Of a DNA stretch of 64,000 nucleotides, positions 54,915 to 64,000 are shown in pieces; positions within the stretch are counted from its first letter, which is position 1, and every line of letters begins with the position of its first letter. A model generated the notes under the pieces. The model was not told the DNA's origin and did not search any database. It saw nothing but the letters and a program-made list of their open reading frames with translations. Source of the stretch: G963677325 sp963677325 (lineage in GTDB: Bacteria; Bacteroidota; Bacteroidia; Bacteroidales; Prolixibacteraceae); the NCBI GenBank assembly GCA_963677325.2, contig CAXXGM010000010.1, positions 248,001 through 312,000 on the forward strand, read 5' to 3'. A program made the position numbers and the translations under genes.

Positions 54915-56315
54915 ATGAAAAAAAACCAGGTGCAAATAGTATCGGCTATCCGGATTCGAGCTGTCGCAATTTCCAATGATCTCATCCTCTTCAGATTTTC
55001 CCTGATTATCTTATTGGGATTTTTTATATCAATAATCGAATCTCAACCTGTTTATTCTGTGCCAGGTTTTGCCCGCCAGACAGGTCTATCCTGTTCCGCC
55101 TGCCATAACATGTTTCCGGAAATAAATTCTTTCGGGAGAGAATTCAAGCTCAATGGCTATACCTTAACAAACATCAACACCCTTATTGAAAAAAACGATA
55201 AAGAGGAAATTCTGCTGAAACTTCTCAGCTATTCGCCCTTGTCCGCCATGGTGCAGACTTCTTTAACCAATCTCAACAAGAGAATACCGGATACACAGAA
55301 CAACAACATTGAATTTCCACAGCAACTCAGCTTATTTTACACGGGGCTGATTTCGCCGCATTTAGGTACTTTTATCCAACTCACTTATGCCGGACAGGAC
55401 GGAGCCATTGGGATGGATAACATCGATATCCGGTATAACAACATGAAAATGTTAGGTTCAAAGAGATTAATCTACGGACTCACTTTAAATAATAATCCAT
55501 CCGTGCAGGATGTATGGAACAGTATTCCGGCATGGCGTTTCCCTTATGCGACCTCCGGTGTGGCTCCTTCCCCGTCCGCGGCTCCTCTTATAGAAGGGGC
55601 TCTGGCCCAGCAGGTAGCAGGCTTGGGAGGTTATGTGTTTTTTAATAGTTTAATTTATGCAGAATTCAGTGCATACCGCTCCGCTCCACAGGGTGTTCCG
55701 GTTCCTCCGGATTCAGCTGCAGCGGGTATCATTAAAGGCATTGCCCCCTATTGGCGGTTAGCTCTACAGCACGAATGGCAGAAGCACTACCTCGAGATAG
55801 GAACCAGCGGAATGGCAACCAGGCTTTATCCAACGGGCGTAACAGGGCTGACAAATACTTTTACAGATTTGGGGTTTGATCTTCAATACGAATACACTTT
55901 CCACAAGGGCACTTTTAAACTCCATCCTTCGTGGTACCATGAAACCCAAAAGCTTGATGCTTCACTTGCATCCGGAGAATCCGCCAACAGGAACAATACC
56001 CTTAATTCATTGAAGGTGTCTGCAGAAGTGTATACAGACAGGGGATTTGGCGCCACTTTAGGTTATTTCTCAGTAAACGGAAGTCATGATGAAGGCATCT
56101 ATACGCCCGGAGCTATAACCGGCAGCAGGACCGGCAAACCTGACAGCAATGGTTTTATAGCCGAGATCGCCTATCTTCCCTGGTATAATACAAAGTTCTC
56201 CCTGCAATATACCATGTACAACAAATTCAATGGCGCCAGTTCCAATTACGATGGTTCGGGACGGGATGCTTCCCATAACAATACCTTATATCTCCTGGTA
56301 TGGTTGTGTTTTTAA
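54915..56315 (+). CDS. Cyc2-like monoheme cytochrome-porin fusion
   Basis: 466 residues from ATG 54915, chosen because a strong TAAGGAGG sits nine bases upstream and the signal peptide follows. Heme site CSACH (Cys60, Cys63, His64) in VPGFARQTGLSCSACHNMFPEINSFGREFKLNGYTL matches the N-terminus of Cyc2-family fused cytochrome-porins. The rest is a beta-barrel (about 100-466) ending in a Phe (LYLLVWLCF), typical of outer-membrane insertion. Cyc2 passes electrons from Fe(II) or other extracellular donors across the outer membrane. Here the donor is unknown, and related proteins occur in organisms that do not oxidise iron. A monoheme cytochrome gene follows after 37 bases. Confidence 0.7.
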   Translation: MKKNQVQIVSAIRIRAVAISNDLILFRFSLIILLGFFISIIESQPVYSVPGFARQTGLSCSACHNMFPEINSFGREFKLNGYTLTNINTLIEKNDKEEILLKLLSYSPLSAMVQTSLTNLNKRIPDTQNNNIEFPQQLSLFYTGLISPHLGTFIQLTYAGQDGAIGMDNIDIRYNNMKMLGSKRLIYGLTLNNNPSVQDVWNSIPAWRFPYATSGVAPSPSAAPLIEGALAQQVAGLGGYVFFNSLIYAEFSAYRSAPQGVPVPPDSAAAGIIKGIAPYWRLALQHEWQKHYLEIGTSGMATRLYPTGVTGLTNTFTDLGFDLQYEYTFHKGTFKLHPSWYHETQKLDASLASGESANRNNTLNSLKVSAEVYTDRGFGATLGYFSVNGSHDEGIYTPGAITGSRTGKPDSNGFIAEIAYLPWYNTKFSLQYTMYNKFNGASSNYDGSGRDASHNNTLYLLVWLCF

Positions 56316-56352
56316 TACTTGTATAAGATTAATAGTTAAATAATTATCAAAC

Positions 56353-56802
56353 ATGAATAGAAAGACCGTATTATATACAGCGATCATTATCTTCGCAACA
56401 GGGATTATTTCATTTCAATTATCAGGCTCAAGAGGAAAGTCAACCACTCCCGGTTTCCAGGTATCCACAGATAAGGGTATCGGGCCATTTAAGGATGTTA
56501 AGTTAGCCGCTGTCGACCCGGTAAAAGTAAAGAAAGGCATGGCTGTCTTCATGCAAAAATGTTTTATATGTCACGATCTGGATAACAAAAAACTTGCACC
56601 TCCCTTAAGGAATATTACACGGGAGGTTCCTCCCGAATTTATACTCAACATGATTGTGAATCCAACCGAGATGCAAAAACAAAATCCAAGGGCTCAGGCA
56701 CAGATGAAAAAATACAACAACCTGCCAATGCTCGACCAGCAGTTATCTCAACCTGATGCCTTAAATATCCTGGACTATTTACGATCGGTTGCAAAGAAAT
56801 AA
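56353..56802 (+). CDS. Periplasmic monoheme cytochrome c
   Basis: 149 residues. N-terminal hydrophobic signal (TVLYTAIIIFATGIISF), heme site CFICH (Cys70, Cys73, His74) and a likely axial Met in NNLPMLDQQLSQ. Similar to class I cytochromes of the c-type used as electron shuttles. Position just after the cytochrome-porin gene suggests it accepts electrons from it or passes them on in the periplasm. Confidence 0.85.
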   Translation: MNRKTVLYTAIIIFATGIISFQLSGSRGKSTTPGFQVSTDKGIGPFKDVKLAAVDPVKVKKGMAVFMQKCFICHDLDNKKLAPPLRNITREVPPEFILNMIVNPTEMQKQNPRAQAQMKKYNNLPMLDQQLSQPDALNILDYLRSVAKK

Positions 56803-57440
56803 TTATGGATTTGAGCCATTATATCTATCAACTTATTCGATTCATAGTTAATTTAATTACGATCATTAGATAGTTAAATCGCAATTTCACTTTTTCCTTG
56901 AACTATCTCCGGTATTGCTTCGTAGTTTAAAGGTAGCTTATTCGTAATTTATTCGATTATATACGAATGATGTACGAATAATCTACGAATAAAGTACGAA
57001 TAAACACCAGGGAAGGAGTGTCTATAGATATTGCGGAACTCCTGCTTATCTCTCAGCGATGTATCATTCTTTAGTATAACGAAGAAGGGTGAGAAACTCT
57101 CGTCTCGTTATCGTGTGCTGATTCCATCAGCATCTCTTTTCAGTTTTCAAGCCAGTTCATAGGGGTGGGTGAAATAAATCCGTAATTTCCCGTAAGCCAT
57201 TAAGACGGGTGCTATGGATTGAAAGATGCCGGAGAATAGCCAGTAAACTAAAAAACTTTAGTGATTTTTTTCTTCGGGAAGAAAGGCAGACATACAGGAC
57301 TACTATATGTTAACGAACAAGAAAGAACAAGCATTATTAAATTAATCACTTTCTTCAGCTGGTTATTTAATATACCTGTAACAGATCTGCAGTTAAAAAA
57401 TGCTGTATTTGTTTCCATACTTGTTAAGAAACTCCTGCTC
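56803..57440. other. Intergenic downstream of the cytochromes
   Basis: About 640 bases without a supported gene; a 63-residue open frame (57261-57452) lacks any sign of being real. It contains the phased array at 56940-57001. Confidence 0.5.
56940..57001. repeat. 11-bp phased ATTCG/CGAAT array
   Basis: ATTCG at 56940 and 56951, then the reverse complement CGAAT at 56964, 56975, 56986 and 56997; every step within an orientation is 11 bp. Lies about 140 bases after the cytochrome c gene. Confidence 0.85.
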
Positions 57441-57992
57441 TCAGTCTGCTAATATACCAAAATATTTTATCAGCAGATTGTATAAAAGCTGGCGGCCTGC
57501 CGGTTTAGGTACGTAATCGTTACGGCCGGCTTCAATGGCCGTTTTTTCCTCATTCGACATCGCATATGCAGTCTGAGCCACGATTTTAACATCCTGATTA
57601 AATTTCCGGATTTCCTTTGTTGCTTCATAACCATCCATTCCAGGCATTTGGATATCCATTAGAATAAGCGGTATATCGGGATGGTTTCTTACAACATTAA
57701 CCACTTCATTTCCGTTCCTGGCATAATACAAATTCGCAACATATGGATTGAGGTGTTTTGAAATTAAACTGCCCGATACTTCATCATCTTCAGCGATCAG
57801 AATATTTATTTTTTCAACGAAAGGCATGGAATATGCTTTGAGAAGGTTTAGTCCATCCCTAGTCTTTCCATTCACTTTTTCTACTGGGATAGTAAAATAA
57901 AAGGTCGATCCTTCACCGTCCTTGCTTTTTACCCAGATTTTCCCGCCTAACATTTCAACATAAGCTTTTGAAATAGCCAGCCCTAATCCGGT
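57441..57992 (-). pseudogene. C-terminal remnant of a hybrid histidine kinase
   Basis: The end of the ATPase domain (TGLGLAISKAYVEMLGGKIWVKS...STFYFTIP) followed by a receiver domain with Asp in LMDIQMPGMDGYEATKEI. A TAG directly precedes TGLGL (57993-57995), and no kinase sequence lies further upstream, so the gene is truncated. It probably could not act as a kinase; a receiver-only product starting at the ATG at 57953 is possible but unlikely. Confidence 0.75.
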
Positions 57993-58130
57993 CTATTTCA
58001 ATAGTCCTGTTTTCCCCAGCTCATCTTATCCATGCAATCCATTTATAAAAAACAAGATATCTTTTATCTCCATTTCATTTGGTAATAATAATTTTGTTTA
58101 ATAAGTTTGTGTTTGACAAATCAAAAAACG

Positions 58131-58535
58131 ATGATAAATCCAGATGAGAAGAAGGATGAAACGATAAGCTCACGCATCAGACAATCCCTTTTTGAAGCAG
58201 GTGAGCTGATGAAAAATTACAATTACAGCATCTTCACCCGGGTATTGGATGAGGTTGTACAGGAAGAAATCACCGAGGGAAGGGCGATGAAGATCCGATT
58301 CATCAAAAACATGACCAACATGTACAGTCTCATCATCCGGTACAAGCGGTTGAATGAAAAAATTTCTGAATTTGAAGAAATAATCAAAGGCATGGAGATG
58401 CCCGAACCCTTCGAATTTTTCGGAACAAACGGTCTGGATGACCAGGAGTTGAAGGTAATCCTGCTGAAAAAGAAGCTCCACCAGATCAAAGTCCCTGATA
58501 AAACCTGGTATGCCAATATGGTAGATGAAGAATAG
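58131..58535 (+). CDS. Hypothetical protein
   Basis: 134 residues from ATG 58131 (a GTG at 58107 adds eight). Wholly helical and highly charged, with no signal peptide or membrane segment: RQSLFEAGELMKNYNYSIFTRVLDEVVQEEIT and LIIRYKRLNEKISEFEEIIKGMEM. No family recognised. It lies between two decayed genes and might be accessory. Confidence 0.5.
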   Translation: MINPDEKKDETISSRIRQSLFEAGELMKNYNYSIFTRVLDEVVQEEITEGRAMKIRFIKNMTNMYSLIIRYKRLNEKISEFEEIIKGMEMPEPFEFFGTNGLDDQELKVILLKKKLHQIKVPDKTWYANMVDEE

Positions 58536-58699
58536 GGATGATTAAAAAATACAAATCGAACTGTCGGAACAATAATTAAGCGGTTTTGTTCCCGTGACTT
58601 TGCTATCCGTCCTCGGAAACGATGATCTGAATGAGCAGGCAATAACCTGAGTTCGAAATAAGAAACAGTAAAAAATGTTTGGTAAAAATTCCCTCAAAC

Positions 58700-59197
58700 A
58701 GCCTCCTATAACAGATTTGTTGAACTTCAGCAGAAGGCTCTTTTCTCAATGGTCATCTTCCTGAAAACATTAAGAAAGGAACCTGTACAGGGATTTCTTT
58801 TGTAGATTCGTTCACCATAAAGGTGTGCCACAATAAGCGGATATTCAACCACAAAGTTTTTTCGGGAATCGCTCAACGGGGTAAATCCACAATGGCCACT
58901 TCTTTGAATTTAAACTGCATATGACTGTAAATGAAAAAATTGAAACACTAAACTTTGTCATCACTCCGGGCAAAGTTGATGACAGGGAACCTCTTAAGGA
59001 TACCCGGTTCCTTGAGAAGGATTACGGGAAACTCTTTGCTGATAGGGGCCTGCAAGGTTGAACATCTCAGACACAGGAGTTTTGGCAATTCCCTTACAAA
59101 CCTTATTTCAGGATTGCTGGCTTACTCATTCCTTCCCCAAAAACCTTCCATCAAGTACGAAACCGAACCGACTTCTGGCCAACTCGCTCTCTTTTAA
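58700..59197 (+). pseudogene. IS982 family transposase remnant
   Basis: Reading across frames gives VELQQKALFSMVIFLKTLRKEP, GISFVDSFTIKVCHNKRIFNHKVFSG, FVITPGKVDDREPLKDTRFLEK and GKLFADRG, then jumps by deletion to EHLRHRSFGNSLTNLISGLLAYSFLPQKPSIK and a normal C-terminus. This is the order of an IS982 transposase with the N-terminal third missing, several frameshifts and an internal deletion. No terminal inverted repeats identified. Confidence 0.85.
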
Positions 59198-59437
59198 TTA
59201 AAAGCTTATTTCGAAATCAGGTTATTAATTATTTCTTAATTGTGGGGTAGGGTAAAATGAAGTTCATGCGGTATTAAGGAAAAGAAAGGTAATGTTGATT
59301 TCAATACTTAAAAGTAATAGGATCTGCAGCAATTTCTTTCATCCATAGAACAGATAGTAAAAGCTGGAATTTTTTAAGAACACATTAATATCGAAAGCTT
59401 TTTTTACATTTGTTCTTCATTAAAGAGATTTACAGAT

Positions 59438-59929
59438 TTGACGCAAGAAGAATTTAAAAATACATTCGATACTCATTTTGAATCAGTTCGGAATTACATC
59501 TATTATCGTTCCGGTGATAAGGAGCTTGCTAATGATATAGCGCAGGAAACATTTATCAGGTACTGGGAAAAGACTTCCTTAAAGGCAGAAGGTATTGGAA
59601 ATATCAAGGGGTTCCTTTTCAAGATGGCAGGAGATATTTTCATTACAGCGTATCGCAAGAAACAAAATATGAAGAAATATTACATCCTGAATAGTCATGA
59701 AGTGTTTTCTCATAGTCCGGAAGAAGAAATGACATACAAGGAAACAATGATTAATTATGAGAATGCTTTGGCAAGTCTTCCGGAAAAGCAGCGAACTGTT
59801 TTCCTTCTCAACAGAATGGATGGATTAAAATATCATGAAATAGCCCTTAACCTTGGGTTAAGCATAAAAGCGGTAGAAAAGAGAATGAAAAATGCCCTGG
59901 AATTTTTAAGAAAGGCAACAAATATCTGA
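59438..59929 (+). CDS. RNA polymerase ECF sigma factor
   Basis: 163 residues from TTG 59438. Region 2 with SVRNYIYYRSGDKELANDIAQETFIRYWEK and region 4 with LPEKQRTVFLLNRMDGLKYHEIALNLGLSIKAVEKRMKNAL. A TACATTTG box at 59405-59412 is a plausible -7 element. The FecR-like anti-sigma gene begins within one base of its stop. Typical of cell-surface signalling trios in Bacteroidetes. Confidence 0.92.
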   Translation: MTQEEFKNTFDTHFESVRNYIYYRSGDKELANDIAQETFIRYWEKTSLKAEGIGNIKGFLFKMAGDIFITAYRKKQNMKKYYILNSHEVFSHSPEEEMTYKETMINYENALASLPEKQRTVFLLNRMDGLKYHEIALNLGLSIKAVEKRMKNALEFLRKATNI

Positions 59930-60789
59930 TGGAAGAAAAAAAGAAATATCACTTAACCGAGGATTGTACTCCGTCTGATTTCCCGCAAATAGACTTGCAC
60001 TACGGGGAATCAAAAGAAGAGGTATGGTCAAAGATTCAAAAACAAATTAATAAGGAGAAAACTATTTCACCAGGTATTCTGCCACGCTCTTTTTATATTA
60101 TTTCAATCGCTGCTTCGCTGATTTTTTTTATTGGAATGATCACTTTCCTCCGTTATTATACCAAAACAGCCTTCTGCCCGGCAGGACAACATCTGACAAT
60201 CACCCTTCCTGATCATTCCGAAGTCATTCTTAATGCCGAATCAATTATCGCCTGGCATCCATTTTGGATGAAAATTGACCGGAGCGTTAAATTCGAGGGG
60301 GAGGCTTATTTCCAGGTAAAAAAAGGATCAGGATTCAAAGTAATATCTTCCCGGGGTGAAACAAAGGTCTTGGGAACCACTTTTAATATCTATTCAAGAG
60401 AAGAAGATTACCGTGTTTCATGTTTTACCGGTTCAGTTAACATAGTTTCTGTTTTAAATAAGGAATCTGTCGTGCTGCACCCCGGAGAGGAGGGAACAAT
60501 TCAGAAAAATGGAATGATAAAACTATCGCAGCGATCAAATCCTGAAGAGAATAAGGCATGGATCAACAACATGTTTGTTTTCACCGGGGCCTCTTTAAAT
60601 TCAGTTATCAGGGAAGTTGAACGTCAATACAACATTATTATTCATTTAAAAGAAGATTATCAACTAACTTATACCGGCAATTTCAGTAAATCCATACCGG
60701 CAGAAGAGGTGCTCAATTTAATTTGCACCTCGCTTGAACTTAAACTGGTGTCCAAATCAAAGGGTGAATATTTGATATATAAAGATTAA
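59929..60789 (+). CDS. FecR family anti-sigma factor
   Basis: 286 residues. N-terminal cytoplasmic segment (about 1-44), one transmembrane helix (about 45-68), then the FecR domain (PAGQHLTITLPDHSEVILNAESIIAWHPFW, FEGEAYFQVKKG) and the C-terminal DUF4974 segment (AEEVLNLICTSLELKL). It holds the adjacent sigma factor until a signal arrives from the receptor. Directly coupled to the sigma gene. Confidence 0.92.
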   Translation: MEEKKKYHLTEDCTPSDFPQIDLHYGESKEEVWSKIQKQINKEKTISPGILPRSFYIISIAASLIFFIGMITFLRYYTKTAFCPAGQHLTITLPDHSEVILNAESIIAWHPFWMKIDRSVKFEGEAYFQVKKGSGFKVISSRGETKVLGTTFNIYSREEDYRVSCFTGSVNIVSVLNKESVVLHPGEEGTIQKNGMIKLSQRSNPEENKAWINNMFVFTGASLNSVIREVERQYNIIIHLKEDYQLTYTGNFSKSIPAEEVLNLICTSLELKLVSKSKGEYLIYKD

Positions 60790-60792
60790 CTT

Positions 60793-63286
60793 TTGAAGAA
60801 GCCTTTATTTCTATTATTTCTTATTTTCTGGTGTGCATTGACGCATGTATTTTCTCAAAATATTGTCATAAGTGCGAAGAACATGCCTCTCAATAAGTTG
60901 TTTGTCGAATTAAGGGATAAGTACAGAATTAATTTTTCCTTTAATGACAAGCTGCTTTCCAGGTACAATGTTACCGTCAAACAGAATTTTGCCACTCCGC
61001 GTGAAGCAATACAATCGTTATTAAAAGATCTCCCGTTAAAATATATTCAGCAGGAAAATATCTATGTAATTCTTCCTGTAAATGATCAAAAACAGAAGAA
61101 GTATGCCATATCAGGACAGATCATTGAATCGGGTACGAATGAGACATTGCCTTATGCAAACCTGGTAATTGATAATCGTATTATTCCAAGTGATGTCAAT
61201 GGGAATTTTTATTATTCAAATAATTCTGACAGTATATTTCATATACTGGCCAGCTGTCTTGGCCATTATATATACGATACTATCGTACCAGCTGCAACCA
61301 ACTACCGGTTTAAACTTATTTCGTCAAGTATAGGATTAAAGGAAATCGTTATTAAAGGTCAAACTGCAGACAATTCTCTATTAATTGGTGACAGAGCCGG
61401 AGCCATGAAAATCAACAACCAGGTTTCCCGTTTCCTTCCGGGAAATGATGACAATGCAGTTTTCAATCTTTTAAGATTAATGCCCGGAGTTCTTGCGGCC
61501 AGTGAACAGTCAAATGGATTAGTCATCTGGGGTTCTTATGAAGGCCTAAGTCAAATTTTTTTTGATGGATTCACTATCTGGGGATTAAAAAGTTTCAGTG
61601 ATGAAATTAATTCAGTGAATCCCTTGCTCATAAAAAACATGGAGGTATTAAAGGGAGGATACGATGCTTCATTAGGCGATCGGGTTGGCGGGATTGTAAA
61701 CATCACAGGTAAAAACGGAAATGTAACTAAACCGTCTGCAACTTTTAATATCAATAATGTTACTATGAATGGACTGATAGAAACTCCTCTTTGGCACAAT
61801 TCCTCCATTTTGCTTTCATTCCGGCAGACCTATTATAACAAACTTGAAAATAAAGATCTTCTTCCCTCTTTATCAGATGAGAATTTAATTAAGAAGTTAA
61901 TTGACTACACCATCCGCCCAAATTACAATTTCAGGGATGGAAATTTTAAGTTTTCATCCAAAACGGATAAGGGAGACCTTTTTTATATAAGCGTCTTAGC
62001 AGGAGAAGATCATTTTCAATACAATTTTAATCAGACGTTTGGCCATAATGAACTTTCCAGATCTCAAAATGAATACAATCTTCAAAACGGAGCTACAGCA
62101 TACTATTCAAATTCATGGAAAAATGGAAATGTATCAAGTTTGAATATATCTTGGTCAGGATTGACAACTGACTTATCAGACATTCAAAGTTTACTCAGGA
62201 ATAAAAAAGAATTTGAAAGCAGGAATAATTATACATCAAACAGTATTAATGAATACTCAGCAAATCTTGACCATTGGTTTTCGTTGAATAAAACCAACAG
62301 AATAGAAATAGGGAGTGGATTTATTCGCAACGAAACAAGCCTTATTGCAGACTCATCAGCAATTAGAAAAACCTCGCTAAACGAAATTTCTCAAAGAACA
62401 CATGCCTTTATTCAGGATCATATCTCATTTGCCAGGAAGATGAATCTGATTATTGGAATAAGGGGTGACTATCCTACCTACCTCAACAAAATATATTTAC
62501 AACCCCGGATATCTGCTTCATTAGGTCTGAGTGACGAGGTAAAAATTAATCTGGCCTGGGGTAAATACAATCAGTTTATCACCAAAAGTTCTGTCTTGGA
62601 TAAGTCAGGTAATTATCGATACATTTGGACAACCTGCAATAATCAGGATGTTCCTGTTCTTGAATCCATTCATTGGATACTCGGTAGTTCATATAAAAGA
62701 AATAATTTCAATTTCAGTACAGAAGCATACCTAAAAACAACAACTGGTCTAACCAGATTCGTTAATCAGGATCAAGATATTAAAAACAGGATTTTTCAGG
62801 GTGAAGGCCGCAGCTTTGGAATCGATTTATTCCTGAGAAAAGATTTTGGGCCTCATTCAGCATGGATTTCTTATACCCTAAGCAAAACGGAAGAATTGTT
62901 CTCGTATTTTCCCACTCATGAATTTATGCGTGCGCCACAGGATCAGCGTCATGAACTAAAAACAGGTTTTTCTGTTTAATTTCAAACCTATTTCCTTCTC
63001 CGGGAATTATGTTTTTGGATCAGGTTTCCCTTTGAATTCAGGGACTCTGCTCAACCCTGTACTATTTGAACCAGACTATAACCGTTTGGATCTGTCATTA
63101 TTCTTCCGTTTTAAAATCAAAAACCTTTACGGTGAAACTGGAATATCAATCATTAATGTTTTAAATACTCAAAATATCCGATATTCAAATTTTGAAAAAA
63201 TACCGGTAGATCAAACTAATTCCATTAATATTTACTCAGAGGCAGTACCTTTCTCACCTCGTTTCTCATTAAAGTTATCTCTTTAA
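60793..63286 (+). pseudogene. TonB-dependent receptor with STN domain, one frameshift
   Basis: About 830 residues when repaired. TTG start at 60793; signal peptide (FLLFLIFWCALTHVFSQ); STN secretin/TonB domain (about 22-95) that senses the FecR partner; a carboxypeptidase-regulatory-like domain (about 105-185); plug with FNLLRLMPGVLAASEQSNGLVIWG; barrel. The frame ends early at 62979 (KTGFSV), but 62965-63286 continues it (FNFKPISFSG...FSPRFSLKLSL) if one T is removed from a five-T run. Ligand unknown. Confidence 0.88.
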
Positions 63287-63371
63287 ATTCTGAAGAAATC
63301 CCCGAAAAAGGGGATATCTATTCGATGCAAAAAATAATAACTTGAATAATAAGTCAGTTAAACAATTTATT

Positions 63372-64000
63372 ATGACCATGAAAAAATTCCAGTTAATAAT
63401 TGCAGCTATCCTGATTGTCACAATCAGTTTGATTTTCATAAAATGTCAAAAAAACAATAACTCTGATCAGACAGAACCCTGGAGCGAGAAATCTCCTGAA
63501 GTTTTAAACGTTGACGCACTTAATGCCATGGAAGGATTAAATTTTCTGATCGATACCATTTACACATCTGAAAACCTTAATTCAAGTCCGGGGAACTGTC
63601 CTGTTGTCACTTTTTTTATTACACCGGATCCTAATGCATATATTAAGTACATTACAACTTACGATTGGTCAGAAAATGGTTGTACAGGTTCTGATGGAAT
63701 CGTGAGAAAAAATAAAATTATTGTCACTTATACAGGCAAAATGGATGTTCCGGGTAACATCGCTTTGAATTCATTTTCCGGTTTCTATGTTAACAACAAC
63801 AGAATTGATGGATTCCAGGAAATTAAATGCAAAACACCGGACCCAGCCAATAATTTTCCTGTTTACGATGTATATTCAAATCTGGAAATTAAATTCCCCA
63901 ACCAATTGTTTGTGTCTACCTATAAATCCAAACTTACAAGGACTTTAATCGAAGGAGCAGGAACTCCGACAAAAGATGATGATGTGTGGCAGCTAACAGG
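63372..64000 (+). CDS. Lipoprotein, partial at the window edge
   Basis: ATG 63372 opens a signal peptide with lipobox near LIFIKC, then QKNNNSDQTEPWSEKSP. At least 209 codons are open to the edge. No family recognised. The position directly after a TonB-dependent receptor gene suggests a surface partner for substrate capture. Confidence 0.6.
   Translation, partial: MTMKKFQLIIAAILIVTISLIFIKCQKNNNSDQTEPWSEKSPEVLNVDALNAMEGLNFLIDTIYTSENLNSSPGNCPVVTFFITPDPNAYIKYITTYDWSENGCTGSDGIVRKNKIIVTYTGKMDVPGNIALNSFSGFYVNNNRIDGFQEIKCKTPDPANNFPVYDVYSNLEIKFPNQLFVSTYKSKLTRTLIEGAGTPTKDDDVWQLT

Overview
The window looks like a chromosomal contig of a Bacteroidetes bacterium, probably an environmental member of Bacteroidales or a neighbouring order. 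The evidence is the TAnnTTTG-type -7 promoter boxes, the order CBS protein-nadK-DUF6089-uppS-bamA-ompH-murI, an ECF sigma/FecR/TonB-receptor trio, a BtuB/BtuG-type B12 locus and many Bacteroidetes-type lipoproteins. I found no tRNA, rRNA or CRISPR array.

Layout. 0-8 kb holds scattered housekeeping genes (nitroreductase, nitrilase, acyltransferase, TatD, ribH, YwbE). 8-12.5 kb is a cobalamin-uptake operon behind a B12 riboswitch. 13-22 kb has a triple-PAS hybrid kinase, tag, a TPR protein and rarA. 22-24.5 kb is the O-acetylhomoserine methionine pair metA/metY. 25-30.5 kb has a GH20 hexosaminidase, a coiled-coil lipoprotein, a YbiT-like ABC-F protein with a degenerate second ATPase domain and an alcohol dehydrogenase. 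32.5-35.3 kb is larE-larB-larC for the nickel-pincer nucleotide, with no LarA nearby. 35.5-45 kb has a glmS fragment, a polyol dehydrogenase, two L,D-transpeptidases with associated envelope proteins, an ECF sigma factor, a sugar-1-kinase/nucleotidyltransferase pair and murI. 45-53.6 kb is the envelope operon (three OmpH/Skp, BamA, UppS, DUF6089, NadK, CBS) plus pdxJ. 54.9-56.8 kb has a Cyc2-like monoheme cytochrome-porin fusion followed by a soluble monoheme cytochrome c. 57-59.3 kb is decayed DNA (kinase fragment, IS982 remnant). 59.4-64 kb has a sigma/anti-sigma/TonB-receptor system and the start of a lipoprotein gene.

Three points matter most. (1) The Cyc2-like fusion plus cytochrome c is a candidate outer-membrane electron conduit and the best candidate for a new system here. 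(2) The intergenic spaces carry a recurring architecture. Four arrays of short cores are phased at exactly 11 bp, three of them clearly changing orientation part-way; an 8-bp version forms a long hairpin; and two copies of a 220-300 bp palindromic element share about 58-bp ends. (3) Nearly every gene between about 45.7 and 53.6 kb is frameshifted, several times at homopolymers, although all are core genes. This is most simply a patch of poor consensus sequence rather than gene decay.
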